Shown here: in pieces, positions 1 to 8,752 of the stretch
Numbering within the stretch: the stretch's first letter is position 1
Layout: each line of letters starts with the position of its first letter
Assembly (NCBI RefSeq): GCF_947632095.1
Contig: NZ_CANROA010000009.1
Location: forward strand, 1-63,288
Origin: an uncultured Microbacterium sp.
Lineage (GTDB): Bacteria > Actinomycetota > Actinomycetes > Actinomycetales > Microbacteriaceae
Direction of reading: 5' to 3'
Length of the DNA stretch: 63,288 bases
Translations under genes and position numbers: made by a program
Notes under the pieces: generated by a model
Databases searched by the model: none
Told to the model about the DNA's origin: nothing
Seen by the model: the letters and a program-made list of their open reading frames with translations, nothing else

Positions 1-949
1 GCCGTCGCCGTCGAGAGCGAACTTCTTGCGGCGGGCGGCGTACCAGAGCCAGGAGAGGTACATCGACAGGGTGCGCGAGGCCTGTCCGGGCCCGGCCACC
101 GGAATCGAGACGTGGAACTTCCCGCCGCCGGAGTAGCTGACGCTCGCCTGCTCCCCCGCGGCGATCATGGGCAGCCCCGAGGCGACCTCGACGAGGAGTG
201 CCATGACCTCGTGGGGCGGGTCGTCCGTCGAGAAGGAGACATCGGCCTTCGCCGAGTAGGGGCCGTCCGGTTCGGTCATGTTCGTGAACGATGCCCCCGA
301 CAGGCTCGAGTTCGGGACGATCTGGATGCCGGAACCGGTGTCGATGTGCACGGCGCGCCAATTCACCTCGACGACGCGTCCCCGGGTGCCCCCGACATCG
401 AGCCAGTCGCCGATCTTGAACGGCTGCTCGAACAGCAGCAGAAGCCCCGAGATGATACCGCCCACAGCGTTCTGGAGGGCGAGGCCGATGACGATCAATC
501 CGACGCCGAGCGCCGTGATGAGACCGCCCACATCGGCATCCCACACCCAGGAGAACAGCAGCGCCAGGCCCAGGCAGACGAGCACGAGGCGGGCGATCTC
601 CACGAAGATCGACGGGATGCGCTCCCGCCAGGAACCCGCCTTCGCATTCGCGAAGAGCGCGACGTTGAAGGCGGAGAGCACGAGCAGGATCACGAGGAAC
701 CCGAAGACCGTCGCGACCACGCGCACCCACACCTGTTCGGCCGGTGAGCGGAAGGCGAAGATCAGCAGGGCGAGGATCGCGCCGACGGGGACCACCCAGT
801 TGCGCAGCATCCGCAGAGGCTTCTCGACGGGGTTGCCCCGTTCGAGTGGTGAATCCGATCGCCTCGGTCAGCGCGACGAGCAGCACCGGCACGCCCACCG
901 CGAGCGCGATCACCCACCACGCCCATCCGTCCTGGAATGCCTCGGTCAT
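1..949 (-). CDS. MscS-family mechanosensitive channel, 3' end outside window, apparent frameshift
   Basis: This is a small-conductance mechanosensitive channel that would release solutes through the membrane under hypo-osmotic stress. The pore-helix/beta-domain hallmark is clear: LITALGVGLIVIGLALQNAVGG followed by GDWLDVGGTRGRV and VPNSSL. The ATG at 949 starts one base after the stop of the upstream cyclase gene and reads a typical N-terminal TM helix (WAWWVIALAVGVPVLLVAL). That frame leaves the family at about 850-860; the family sequence (ERGNPVEKPLRMLRNW) continues in another frame to base 1. An ATG at 810 would start a shorter intact product. Actinobacterial MscS proteins often carry a C-terminal cyclic-nucleotide-binding domain, which here would lie beyond the window edge. 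Either a real mutation or a one-base sequence error explains the break. Confidence 0.75.
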   Translation of the reverse strand, partial: MTEAFQDGWAWWVIALAVGVPVLLVALTEAIGFTTRTGQPRREASADAAQLGGPRRRDPRPADLRLPLTGRTGVGARGRDGLRVPRDPARALRLQRRALRECEGGFLAGAHPVDLRGDRPPRARLPGPGAAVLLGVGCRCGRSHHGARRRIDRHRPRPPERCGRYHLGASAAVRAAVQDRRLARCRGHPGTRRRGELARRAHRHRFRHPDRPELEPVGGIVHEHDRTGRPLLGEGRCLLLDGRPAPRGHGTPRRGRLGAAHDRRGGAGERQLLRRREVPRLDSGGRARTGLAHPVDVPLLALVRRPPQEVRSRRRR

Positions 950-950
950 G

Positions 951-3116
951 TCAGGCGACCTTCCAGACCGTTTCGCGGCCCGTTCCCGCCTCGACCGTTC
1001 CGGCCTCGACGTAGGAGATGAGATCGCCCGTGCGGTCGCGAACCGCCTGGCTGACGTAGATGCCGGGGTCACCCGTGACCGATCGCACCCGGTAGGCGAA
1101 GTTCACAGCATCCCCCCACAGGTCGTAGGCCAGGCTCGTGCGCGCCACCAGACCACTGGAGACGCTGCCCGTGTCGACGCCGGCGCGAACCGCGATCGAT
1201 GTGCCGTTCTGCGCGTTGAAGCGACCCACGACATCGACGAGCGCCTGCGCGAAATCGACCGTGCGGCGCACGTTGTCGACCCGGGGGGGGACGACGAGTC
1301 CGGAGGAGGCGAGATAGCCGCCGTGCAGCGTGCGCACCTTCTCGACACCGCACTTCTCCGCCGCCTCATCGAAGCCGCGCATCAGAGTGTTGAGCTGGCC
1401 GATCTCCTCCTCGGCCGTGAGCTTCGCGGCATAGTCGCCGAAGCCGACCAACTCGGCGAACACCACCGAGACGTCCTCGTGCAGTTCGGTGATGACCTCG
1501 TCGCCCTGCTTGTACTTCGCGGCCACCGACTGCGGCATCAGCGTGTGCAGAAGCTTCTCGTTCTCGCGCTGCTGCTCCTCGATGAGGTCCTGCTTGATGC
1601 GCAGGCTCGAGGCCATGTCGTTGAACGCCTTACCCAGATCGCCGAACTCGTCGCGCGCCCCCTGCGGCACCTGCACGTCGAGGTCGCCCTCCGCCACCCG
1701 GCGGACGGCCTGCACGAGACGGTGCACGGGGCGTGTGAATACCTGCGCGAGCACCAGCGACAGCAGCGCGACGCCGAGCATGATCGCCAACAGCGACAAC
1801 AGCACGGTCCGCGTGAATGCGGCGACCGGCCCGAACGCCTCCGAGGTGTCGATGCTCGCGACGATGACCCAGTCGAGCCCCTCGATCTCGAGCGGGCTGT
1901 ACGCCATCACGCTCTCTTGGCCGAGATAGTCGACGCCCGTCACGGTTCCGCTGCGGCCCGCCATGGCTTCCGTGACGGCGGGCGTATCGATCGGCTGCAG
2001 CAGCACGGCCCCGCCGATCTCGGCGATGCGCTCGGCGATGCGCGGGCTGGTTCCCCCGGCGATCGCCGCGGCCGCGTACTCCTCGGGGTTCTCGATGAGC
2101 GTGCGCGAGTTGCTCCGCAGCATCCCATCGCGTCCAACCAGATAGACCTCACCGGTGTCGCCGAGTCCCTGCTGCGTCCAGCTCTCCGAACCGGTCATGA
2201 CGTCGTTGATCGCGCCGAGCGAGACCTGAAAGGCCATGACGCCCGTGATCTCCGTGTCATTGCCGACCGCCGTGACGGTCCACAGGGTCGGGTTGCCGAG
2301 CGACGGGATCCAATAGTCGTAATCGACATAGGTGAACGTCGAGACGCTGTTGCTGGCCACCACTTGTCGGTAGGCCTCGGCGAACGGGGTGTCGCGGTAG
2401 GCGTCCGTGTTGAGGTTGGTTCCGAGGTCGACGCCCTTGTACGCCGAGAACACGACATCGCCCTCGAGGTTCATCAGCAGGACGTCCTCGTAGCCGTCCT
2501 CTTCGACGAGACGCGCGAAGTAGTCGCCGTACTGGTCGGCCGCAGCCGAATAGGCCGTTCCGTCGCCCGCGTCGTTCGCCCGGAGCTGCGGGTCATAATC
2601 CGCGTCGAAATCCTGCACGCGGGTCGTGCACTGCAGCTGCAGGTACTGACCCGCATCGGATTCCGGGATGAAGGCGGAGTCGCTGTACTCGGTCTGCATC
2701 GACTCCTCCAGCGCCGGCACGAACGTGTCGGCGTAGTAGGCCTGCAGCTCGGCGCGCTGATCGTCAGTCAACGGCGTCTCGTCGAGCTCGTCGAATGCGG
2801 CGTTGAGTTCGCGCGACAGGGTCTGCGCGCTGAGGTTGCGGGAGTCCAGCGCCGCCGACAGCCGGAAGCCGTTGAACGCCGTGTCGACCTCCGCGGCCCG
2901 CATGGAGCGGATCGTCGTGAGCTGGTCGACGGCGGCCTCATGCAGCGAGTCGCGGCCGTTGATGAAGCCGATCGCCCCGACGACGATGGAGGAGACGAGG
3001 CTCACACCCAGCAGCATGATGAGCAGCTTGGACTGGATACTCAATCCGACGTGCGAAAGACGCGCCCTCCTGCGTGTCGACGACGAACCGTCCTCCGTGG
3101 CGATCTTCTCCGACAC
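951..3116 (-). CDS. Membrane-anchored class III nucleotide cyclase-like protein (Cache-like sensor, HAMP, cyclase domain)
   Basis: Predicted 721 aa. It has a TM helix at about 31-51, a roughly 370-residue extracellular Cache-like sensor region, a second TM helix (VLLSLLAIMLGVALLSLVLA), a HAMP linker, and a C-terminal class III cyclase domain (about 546-721). The domain keeps the transition-state Asn and Arg (VNFAYR, about N672/R676), but the two metal-binding aspartates are altered: VVFAEL has Glu at about 555 and LHGGYL has Gly at about 600 where GD is expected. Activity is therefore doubtful. The GTG at 3116 is preferred because GGGAG lies about 10 nt upstream; an in-frame ATG exists at 3194. 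The architecture and the adjacent MscS gene resemble the mycobacterial Rv2435c-Rv2434c pair (from memory, not searched). Confidence 0.85.
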   Translation of the reverse strand: MSEKIATEDGSSSTRRRARLSHVGLSIQSKLLIMLLGVSLVSSIVVGAIGFINGRDSLHEAAVDQLTTIRSMRAAEVDTAFNGFRLSAALDSRNLSAQTLSRELNAAFDELDETPLTDDQRAELQAYYADTFVPALEESMQTEYSDSAFIPESDAGQYLQLQCTTRVQDFDADYDPQLRANDAGDGTAYSAAADQYGDYFARLVEEDGYEDVLLMNLEGDVVFSAYKGVDLGTNLNTDAYRDTPFAEAYRQVVASNSVSTFTYVDYDYWIPSLGNPTLWTVTAVGNDTEITGVMAFQVSLGAINDVMTGSESWTQQGLGDTGEVYLVGRDGMLRSNSRTLIENPEEYAAAAIAGGTSPRIAERIAEIGGAVLLQPIDTPAVTEAMAGRSGTVTGVDYLGQESVMAYSPLEIEGLDWVIVASIDTSEAFGPVAAFTRTVLLSLLAIMLGVALLSLVLAQVFTRPVHRLVQAVRRVAEGDLDVQVPQGARDEFGDLGKAFNDMASSLRIKQDLIEEQQRENEKLLHTLMPQSVAAKYKQGDEVITELHEDVSVVFAELVGFGDYAAKLTAEEEIGQLNTLMRGFDEAAEKCGVEKVRTLHGGYLASSGLVVPPRVDNVRRTVDFAQALVDVVGRFNAQNGTSIAVRAGVDTGSVSSGLVARTSLAYDLWGDAVNFAYRVRSVTGDPGIYVSQAVRDRTGDLISYVEAGTVEAGTGRETVWKVA

Positions 3117-3239
3117 CCTCTGCTCCCGACTCACCGCTGATCCGTAATCTCCAGACCGCTGCGCCCCCACGCACAGGGCAACCATCGCCCGCACCCGAAA
3201 CCCTAGTGGTACGCGGTCATCAGCGTCGAGAGTGAAACG

Positions 3240-3860
3240 TCACATCCTGCGCGGCTGGGTGCGAAGAGCAGCAGCGAGCAGCAGCCCGACCGCGGGGATC
3301 ATGGTGAGGCTCAGGCCCGGCTGCAGTACCGCCGCGATCGCGATCGCTACGGCGGCGGCGAGCCCCGCTATCCATGACATCCGTTCGCGAAGACGGAGAC
3401 TCCACGCCCCAACCGCGATCCCGAGGATGCCGACGAGCGCCGCCGGACCCACCGCAACCGCCCAATACCCGGCTCCCGTCGGCACGGATGCGAGCCCGGT
3501 CACCGTCGTCCCCCACATCATCGAAGCCGCTGCGAGAAGCACCAGGAACAGGCGTGCGTCCCGGCCGTCGCGGACAGCGAAGGCGACGATCACGCCAGCC
3601 ACGACGACGAGAAGCCAACCCGCACCGAGCGCTGCAGCGATGCCGATGTACCCGATGCCGTCACTGCAGATCCACTCACCCGCCCCCTCTGAGCCGGGTG
3701 GCAACATGCTGCAGTTGATGTGCAGATCGTCCCTGACCAGCCCGATCGCGAAGGCGCCGAAGACGATCGCGACGAACCCACTGACGAGCACGCACAATCC
3801 CGCACTGACACGGCGACCGGACCTCGGTGCCGTGGATCGGGACCTATCAGTGTGAGGCAT
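3240..3860 (-). CDS. Hypothetical polytopic membrane protein
   Basis: A 206-aa protein with about six hydrophobic segments and short polar loops. I do not recognise a family. The ATG at 3860 is chosen because GGAAGA sits 5-10 nt upstream; the longer in-frame ORF to 4070 would add a polar, arginine-rich stretch and cross the Pr6Pr-like gene. Two cysteines in the first external loop (INCSM and WICSDG) could form a disulfide if that loop is outside the cell. It is transcribed on the same strand as the cyclase gene but is separated from it by 120 bp, so co-transcription is uncertain. Confidence 0.6.
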   Translation of the reverse strand: MPHTDRSRSTAPRSGRRVSAGLCVLVSGFVAIVFGAFAIGLVRDDLHINCSMLPPGSEGAGEWICSDGIGYIGIAAALGAGWLLVVVAGVIVAFAVRDGRDARLFLVLLAAASMMWGTTVTGLASVPTGAGYWAVAVGPAALVGILGIAVGAWSLRLRERMSWIAGLAAAVAIAIAAVLQPGLSLTMIPAVGLLLAAALRTQPRRM

Positions 3861-3993
3861 CGGGTCTTCCTTGCGGATGTGTCCTTCGGAGGATGCTGCT
3901 GCGCGACAGCCTACGCGGATGAGGGTGGGGTTCTTGTGCATCGACGATGAGACCCGTGGCCCGCTACCCTGACCGCGGAGGAACGATGAATGG

Positions 3994-4494
3994 ATGCTGC
4001 GCACCCGCCGATCAGCATCGGTGGAGCCGACCTGGCTCGCCGTGCTTTTCCTGTGCTCGACGACGTACATGGTCGTGACGGGTGTGGTCTACAACCTGCT
4101 TCTGCGCAGCATCCCGATCGCCGGGCTCTCCGACGCCTGGACCAACGAGACCCTGCACGTGATCATCCCTGCGGTGATGCTGCTGGATGCCGTGTTCGCG
4201 CCGCGACGACGCGCGCTCGGATGGGGCGCACTGGGTATCGCCGTGGTCTTCCCGATCCTCTGGGCTGGCTACACGCTGATCCGCGCGAACCTCATCACCG
4301 GACCGGCCACCGGCAACCCGTGGTGGTATCCGTACCCATTCCTCGACCCGCACCTGCAGGGCGGGTACCTCGGTGTCGCGGCGTACATCGTCGGCATCGC
4401 CGCGGCGATCATCGGCGTCGCGGCCGGGGTGATCGCGATCGGGCGGGTGCGCGGCACGCTTCCGACCGCACGCCCAGTATCGTCACGCGCCTGA
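3994..4494 (+). CDS. Pr6Pr-family membrane protein, probably N-terminally truncated
   Basis: 166 aa, four to five TM segments. Recognised by the family core TTYMVVTGVVYNLLLR, the NETLHVIIPAVMLLD segment and the NPWWYPYPFLDP motif. The function of the family is not established. Full-length members I know are about 200-230 aa and have one or two more N-terminal helices; here the protein starts just before the TTYMVVTG helix, and the 130 bp upstream do not encode the missing part in any frame. A GGAGGA sequence at 3978-3983 precedes three overlapping ATGs in three frames (3986, 3990, 3994); only the last reads the family sequence. It may be a relic with a recruited start. Confidence 0.65.
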   Translation: MLRTRRSASVEPTWLAVLFLCSTTYMVVTGVVYNLLLRSIPIAGLSDAWTNETLHVIIPAVMLLDAVFAPRRRALGWGALGIAVVFPILWAGYTLIRANLITGPATGNPWWYPYPFLDPHLQGGYLGVAAYIVGIAAAIIGVAAGVIAIGRVRGTLPTARPVSSRA

Positions 4495-4534
4495 CTTCTT
4501 GATGATGCTCAATGAAGAAGCGTCCGTCCCATCG

Positions 4535-5122
4535 TCAAGGCCCCCAGCTGAGCAGGAAGCGGTGCGCTTCGGGTAATAGCGAGAAGTCTTCGTTGAGCCT
4601 GCCTGTGTCGTCCACGTACCACGCGCCGGTCTGGACTGCGTTGATCCAGAGCTCGACCCGTTCGGTGACAGTGATGGCAGGCACAGTGAAGATGCCCTCG
4701 CCCCACACGGTTCGCAGCGTCGGTGAATCAGGCGCATCGGGATCCGTCGAGTCAATGAAGAAGGGATCCTGACCTAACCAGCACAGAGAGAGGAAACGCT
4801 TCTCATCGAAAGCGATCTGTTCGGCTTCCGCCGCTGAATCGGCGATGCCCTTCCCCGTCGTTATCGCGCTTCGGATACCAGGGAAAATTCCGAAGGGCAC
4901 AATGGTCGATGCTTGCGTGCACGGCTGGCCGCTCGGCACGGACGTGCCGCCGTGCCAGGACCACACTGCGCGCGCGTCCTGCGAGAGCCGAAACCCCGCT
5001 TCCGCCTCGATCTCGTGAAGCTGATGCGGGGTGAGCCCGTCAGCGAAATCATGACGGAATCCGATGCGGTCAAGCTCCGCCTCATACCGGCACAGCGCAT
5101 CGGTCACACTCTCGAAGGTCAC
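4535..5122 (-). CDS. SMI1/KNR4-family protein
   Basis: About 195 aa. The N-terminal half has the SMI1/KNR4 (SUKH) signature: LTPHQLHEIEAEAG followed by LSQDARAVWSWHGG, as in immunity proteins and other SUKH-fold proteins. The C-terminal part ends FLLSWGP. In bacteria such proteins are often toxin-immunity proteins, but no toxin gene is adjacent, so the role is unknown. The start is uncertain: GTG at 5122 or GTG at 5107, neither with a strong ribosome binding site. The in-frame extension to 6508 is only the antisense of moxR and is not part of the gene. The gene is divergent from moxR with 129 bp between starts. Confidence 0.6.
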   Translation of the reverse strand: MTFESVTDALCRYEAELDRIGFRHDFADGLTPHQLHEIEAEAGFRLSQDARAVWSWHGGTSVPSGQPCTQASTIVPFGIFPGIRSAITTGKGIADSAAEAEQIAFDEKRFLSLCWLGQDPFFIDSTDPDAPDSPTLRTVWGEGIFTVPAITVTERVELWINAVQTGAWYVDDTGRLNEDFSLLPEAHRFLLSWGP

Positions 5123-5251
5123 GAGATCACAGATTACAAGCGTCCCGCCACACGAACTCGACCCGGTGCAGGCGGGGACACGGCGAGCGGTTACCCTGTT
5201 CTGCGGGGACCGACTCGTCATGTCCCCGCGCCGGCGACTGAGGAGACGAAG

Positions 5252-6403
5252 ATGAACCAGCCCTACACCGCCCCGAACGGGAGCCCGGCTGTTCCTCCTC
5301 CCCCGCCGGCCGCGCCGTCGCCCGCCGAACAGCTGTTCTCGACGCCCCCGGCGCCCGCAGCGCAGCAGGCCCGCCCCGCCGCGAGCGCGAAGCCGACAGC
5401 ATCCGCCGACGCGAAGCCGGCACCGACGGATGCCGAGATGCGCCAGGCGGCCGAGACCATCCGGGTCATCTCCGACGCGTACTCCGTGAAAATGGTCGGC
5501 CAGGAGCGCCTGCGCACGAGCCTGCTCGTCGCGCTCATCGCCGGCGGCCACATCCTCCTCGAATCGGTGCCCGGGCTCGCGAAGACGACCGCCGCATCCA
5601 CCCTCGCCGACACCGTCCAGGCGAGCTTCAAGCGCATCCAGTGCACCCCAGACCTGCTGCCCAGCGACATCACCGGCAACCAGATCTACGACGCGCACAC
5701 GGGATCGTTCCGCACCGTGCTCGGCCCGGTGCACGCGAACTTCGTGCTGCTGGATGAGATCAACCGCTCGAGCGCCAAGACCCAGTCGGCGATGCTCGAG
5801 GCGATGCAGGAGCACCAGACGACGATCGGCGGCGAGGTTCACCACCTGCCCCAGCCGTTCCTCGTCATCGCGACGCAGAACCCCATCGAGCAGGAGGGCA
5901 CCTACGAGCTGCCCGAGGCCCAGATGGACCGCTTCCTGCTGAAGGAGATCGTCGAGTACCCGAGCCCCGCCGACGAGTTCGAGATCCTCGGACGCATCGA
6001 CTCCGGCGTCCTCGACCCCGACCGGCACGTCGCCGGCGCCGTATCGCTCGAGGACATCCGTTCGCTGCAGGATGTTGCCTCCCGCATCTACGTGGATGCC
6101 GCGATCCGCAACTACATCGTCTCCATCGCCTACGTGACCCGGAACCCCGGGCCTTACATCGGCGAGGAGCGCGCCCGCCTCATCAAGTACGGCGCGAGCC
6201 CCCGCGCGAGCATCGCGTTCCTGCAGGCGTCCCGCGCGCTCGCCCTGCTCAACGGCCGCAACCACGTGCTGCCCGAAGACATCCGCACCCTGCGCCACGT
6301 CGTGCTGCGCCACCGGGTGCTGCTCACCTTCGAGGCGGACGCCGAAGGAATCCACAGCGAGCAGATCATCGACGAGATCTTCGGCGCGGTGCCGACCCCG
6401 TAA
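5252..6403 (+). CDS. MoxR-family AAA+ ATPase
   Basis: 383 aa, cytoplasmic chaperone-like AAA+ ATPase that acts on VWA-domain partners. A low-complexity Pro/Ala-rich N-terminus of about 70 residues precedes the ATPase core. Walker A is the MoxR variant SVPGLAKTT, Walker B is FVLLDEINR, and ATQNPIEQEGTYELPEAQMDRF is the MoxR sensor-1/arginine region. The ATG at 5252 has AGGAGA at 5241-5246. It is the first gene of a seven-gene operon (moxR, DUF58, DUF4381-like, two VWA, TPR-like, unknown) whose members touch or overlap, as in Bat-type/MoxR systems. A possible -10 (TACCCT) lies near 5192. Confidence 0.93.
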   Translation: MNQPYTAPNGSPAVPPPPPAAPSPAEQLFSTPPAPAAQQARPAASAKPTASADAKPAPTDAEMRQAAETIRVISDAYSVKMVGQERLRTSLLVALIAGGHILLESVPGLAKTTAASTLADTVQASFKRIQCTPDLLPSDITGNQIYDAHTGSFRTVLGPVHANFVLLDEINRSSAKTQSAMLEAMQEHQTTIGGEVHHLPQPFLVIATQNPIEQEGTYELPEAQMDRFLLKEIVEYPSPADEFEILGRIDSGVLDPDRHVAGAVSLEDIRSLQDVASRIYVDAAIRNYIVSIAYVTRNPGPYIGEERARLIKYGASPRASIAFLQASRALALLNGRNHVLPEDIRTLRHVVLRHRVLLTFEADAEGIHSEQIIDEIFGAVPTP

Positions 6404-6409
6404 TCCCCG

Positions 6410-7297
6410 ATGCCGAGCCTGATCACCCAGGTGAAGAGCAAGCTCTTCATCCACTCCTCCCAGAAGTCGATGCACGCGCTCGACGGCGCCTACGCGTCGC
6501 TCCTGCACGGCCGCAGCCTCGACTTCGAGGACCTACGCGAGTACGAGTACGGCGATCAAGTGCGTGACATCGACTGGCGGGCCACCGCCCGCATGGGCTC
6601 GCCGCTGGTCAAGCGGCACCGCGCCAATCGCATGCACACCGTGCTCTTCGTCGTCGACACGGGCCGTTCGATGAGCGCGCTCGCGCCGGACGAGAAGCCC
6701 AAGAAAGACCTGGCGATTCTCGCCGCCGGCACCCTCGGCATCCTCGCCCTGCGTCATGGCGATGACTTCAGCGTGGTGCACGGCGACTCCGCAGGCGTCC
6801 ACCGGCGCGCTCCGGGCCGCAGCGAGGGAGCGCTCGAGCACGCCCTGCGCTCGATCGATCGCGCGGTCGCCGAGGCGCAGGCTCCCAACGATCGCGACGC
6901 CCTGCTGTCGTACGTCGCCCGCACGATCGCCCGGCGCATGATCGTCGTCGTCGTCACGGATGAGGCACCGATCACGGATGAGACCGAGCGACTGCTGCGC
7001 CGTCTGCGCGTGCAGCACGACATGCTGTGGCTGACGGTGCAGGATGCCGGCCCCGTGCTGGCCCGGTCGGGTGCCGGTGCGCGCGCCGATGTCGACACGC
7101 GCTGGGCCGTGCCGGACTTCGTGCACGGCGAGCGCGAGGTGCTCGCCGAGCTGGATGCCCGGTCCCGCGCCGACGCACAGCGCCGCGATGCGCTGCTCGA
7201 CCGCCTCGAGATCAGCCGCACCGAGCTCGACGCGCAGGACGGTGCCGTGAGCCGCCTGCTCCACCTGCTGAACAGGAGGGCGAATGTCCGCTCCTGA
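6410..7297 (+). CDS. DUF58 domain-containing protein
   Basis: 295 aa, soluble. The DUF58 signature is visible early: GRSLDFEDLREYEYGDQVRDIDWRATAR, followed by a VWA-like strand and loop (TVLFVVDTGRSM) that can bind a divalent metal. DUF58 proteins accompany MoxR ATPases and are thought to be their partners. The start is 7 nt after the moxR stop, and the end overlaps the next gene by 14 nt, so translation is probably coupled. No TM segment is present, unlike many longer DUF58 proteins. Confidence 0.92.
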   Translation: MPSLITQVKSKLFIHSSQKSMHALDGAYASLLHGRSLDFEDLREYEYGDQVRDIDWRATARMGSPLVKRHRANRMHTVLFVVDTGRSMSALAPDEKPKKDLAILAAGTLGILALRHGDDFSVVHGDSAGVHRRAPGRSEGALEHALRSIDRAVAEAQAPNDRDALLSYVARTIARRMIVVVVTDEAPITDETERLLRRLRVQHDMLWLTVQDAGPVLARSGAGARADVDTRWAVPDFVHGEREVLAELDARSRADAQRRDALLDRLEISRTELDAQDGAVSRLLHLLNRRANVRS

Positions 7298-7775
7298 TGA
7301 GCTGTACCCGCCGACGCAGTACGGCTGGGGGTGGTTGCTGCTGGCGCTGGGGATCATCGCGCTGCTGATCCTCGGGGCGTTCCTGCTGATCCTGTTGACC
7401 CGTCCGCGTACGAGCATCTCCGTTCCGGGGCAGCAGGCTCCAGCCGCCCCGCCGGTGCACGAAGTGCTGAATATGCTCCGAATGGAATATTCCGCGCAGA
7501 TCGATCGCATCGAGGCCGAATACCGCGCCGGGGCGATCACTGCGCGCCAGGCGAACATCGAGCTCAGCCGCACCGTGCGAACGTTCGTCAACGAGTACAG
7601 CGGACTCGAAGCGCCCGTGCTCTCCCTCGACGATCTGCGACGCATCGAGGTGCAGCCTGCACTGATCGACGCGCTGCAGCGGCACTACTACCCGAGCATC
7701 TTCCGGCGGGGTGCAGCAGTCGACCCGCTCGCCGGCGCGGCAGCAGCTCGAACGGTGGTGGCGTCATGGCACTAG
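7284..7775 (+). CDS. DUF4381-like single-pass membrane protein of the MoxR/VWA operon
   Basis: 163 aa. One strong N-terminal TM helix (WLLLALGIIALLILGAFLLILL, about 16-38) is followed by a basic stretch and a cytoplasmic helical domain ending in a YPSIFR motif. This is the size, topology and operon position of the DUF4381 proteins found between DUF58 and VWA genes. It overlaps DUF58 by 14 nt and the following VWA gene by 10 nt. Its biochemical role is unknown; a scaffold for the VWA proteins is an inference. Confidence 0.75.
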   Translation: MSAPDELYPPTQYGWGWLLLALGIIALLILGAFLLILLTRPRTSISVPGQQAPAAPPVHEVLNMLRMEYSAQIDRIEAEYRAGAITARQANIELSRTVRTFVNEYSGLEAPVLSLDDLRRIEVQPALIDALQRHYYPSIFRRGAAVDPLAGAAAARTVVASWH

Positions 7776-8752
7776 CGAACAGCTGGATGATTCTGGTCGC
7801 CGCCGGGGTCGTCATCGCGGCCATCGGACTCGGCCTGCTGATCGGGCTCCGCCGCCCCGCGCACCGGGTCGATGCGGCGAGCGCACCCATCGCCCGCGCC
7901 GAGCGCGTGCGTGCGCTCCCGTCGTTCCAGAGCGCCGTGCGCCGCCGCACGGTCGCCCTCTCCGGGGTCATCGTCCTCGGCGTGATCGCCACGTTGATCG
8001 GCGGTGTCATCGCGGCTCGCCCGCTTTCGTCCCAGACGATCCAACCCGTCAACACGAGCCGCGACATCATGCTCTGCCTCGACGTCTCCGGTTCCATGAG
8101 CGATGTCGACGTCGAAGTGCTCACGGTGTTCGAGGAGCTGCTCGACGGCTTCGAAGGCGAACGCATCGGTCTGACGATCTTCAACTCCTCCCCCGTGCAG
8201 GTCTTCCCCCTGACCGACGACTACGACTTCATCCGCACGCACCTGGAGAGCATCCGGTCGAGCTTCGACTACATGGATGAGATCCCCGAGCACTGGGTCG
8301 GTACGCTCAACGGCCCCGGAGCATCCCTGATCGGCGACGGCCTCGCCTCGTGCGCCATGCGCTTCGACCACCTCGACGACGAGCGCAGCCGGTCGATCAT
8401 CCTCGCCACCGACAACGAGGTGGCCGGGGCATCCATCGTCACCCTGCAGGAGGCGGCCGACTACGCCTCCTCCGTCGGCGTGCGGGTCTTCGCGCTCAAC
8501 CCGGTGCAGGACATCGATGCCGGTCCCGGCGACGAACTCGTCGCCGCCGCCCGCTCCACCGGCGGGGAGTCGTACGGCCTGCGCGAGACGACGACGGTCG
8601 CCGACATCATCGCCGACGTCGAGGAGCAGGATGCCACCGAGCTGCGCGGCCAGGCGCAGGTCGTCTGGGCCGACACCCCGAATGCCTGGATCGCCGTGCT
8701 GCTGGTGCTCGGACTCGCCTTCATCGTGCTGATGTGGAGGGTGCGCCTGTGA
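7766..8752 (+). CDS. VWA-domain membrane protein 1
   Basis: 328 aa. TM helices at about 7-28 and 62-84 precede a von Willebrand factor A domain with an intact MIDAS (DVSGSMS), and a C-terminal TM helix (AWIAVLLVLGLAFIVLMW) closes the protein. This is the BatA-like arrangement. The VWA domain is probably extracytoplasmic and metal-binding, and it may be a client of the MoxR ATPase. The start ATG at 7766 lies inside the end of the previous gene. The stop overlaps the GTG start of the next VWA gene. Confidence 0.9.
   Translation: MALANSWMILVAAGVVIAAIGLGLLIGLRRPAHRVDAASAPIARAERVRALPSFQSAVRRRTVALSGVIVLGVIATLIGGVIAARPLSSQTIQPVNTSRDIMLCLDVSGSMSDVDVEVLTVFEELLDGFEGERIGLTIFNSSPVQVFPLTDDYDFIRTHLESIRSSFDYMDEIPEHWVGTLNGPGASLIGDGLASCAMRFDHLDDERSRSIILATDNEVAGASIVTLQEAADYASSVGVRVFALNPVQDIDAGPGDELVAAARSTGGESYGLRETTTVADIIADVEEQDATELRGQAQVVWADTPNAWIAVLLVLGLAFIVLMWRVRL

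Noticed and set aside
5123..6508. Long - strand extension of the SMI1 gene (657-aa ORF)
   Set aside because: It is the antisense of moxR; GC-rich genes leave open frames opposite the coding strand, and the added sequence has no family character.
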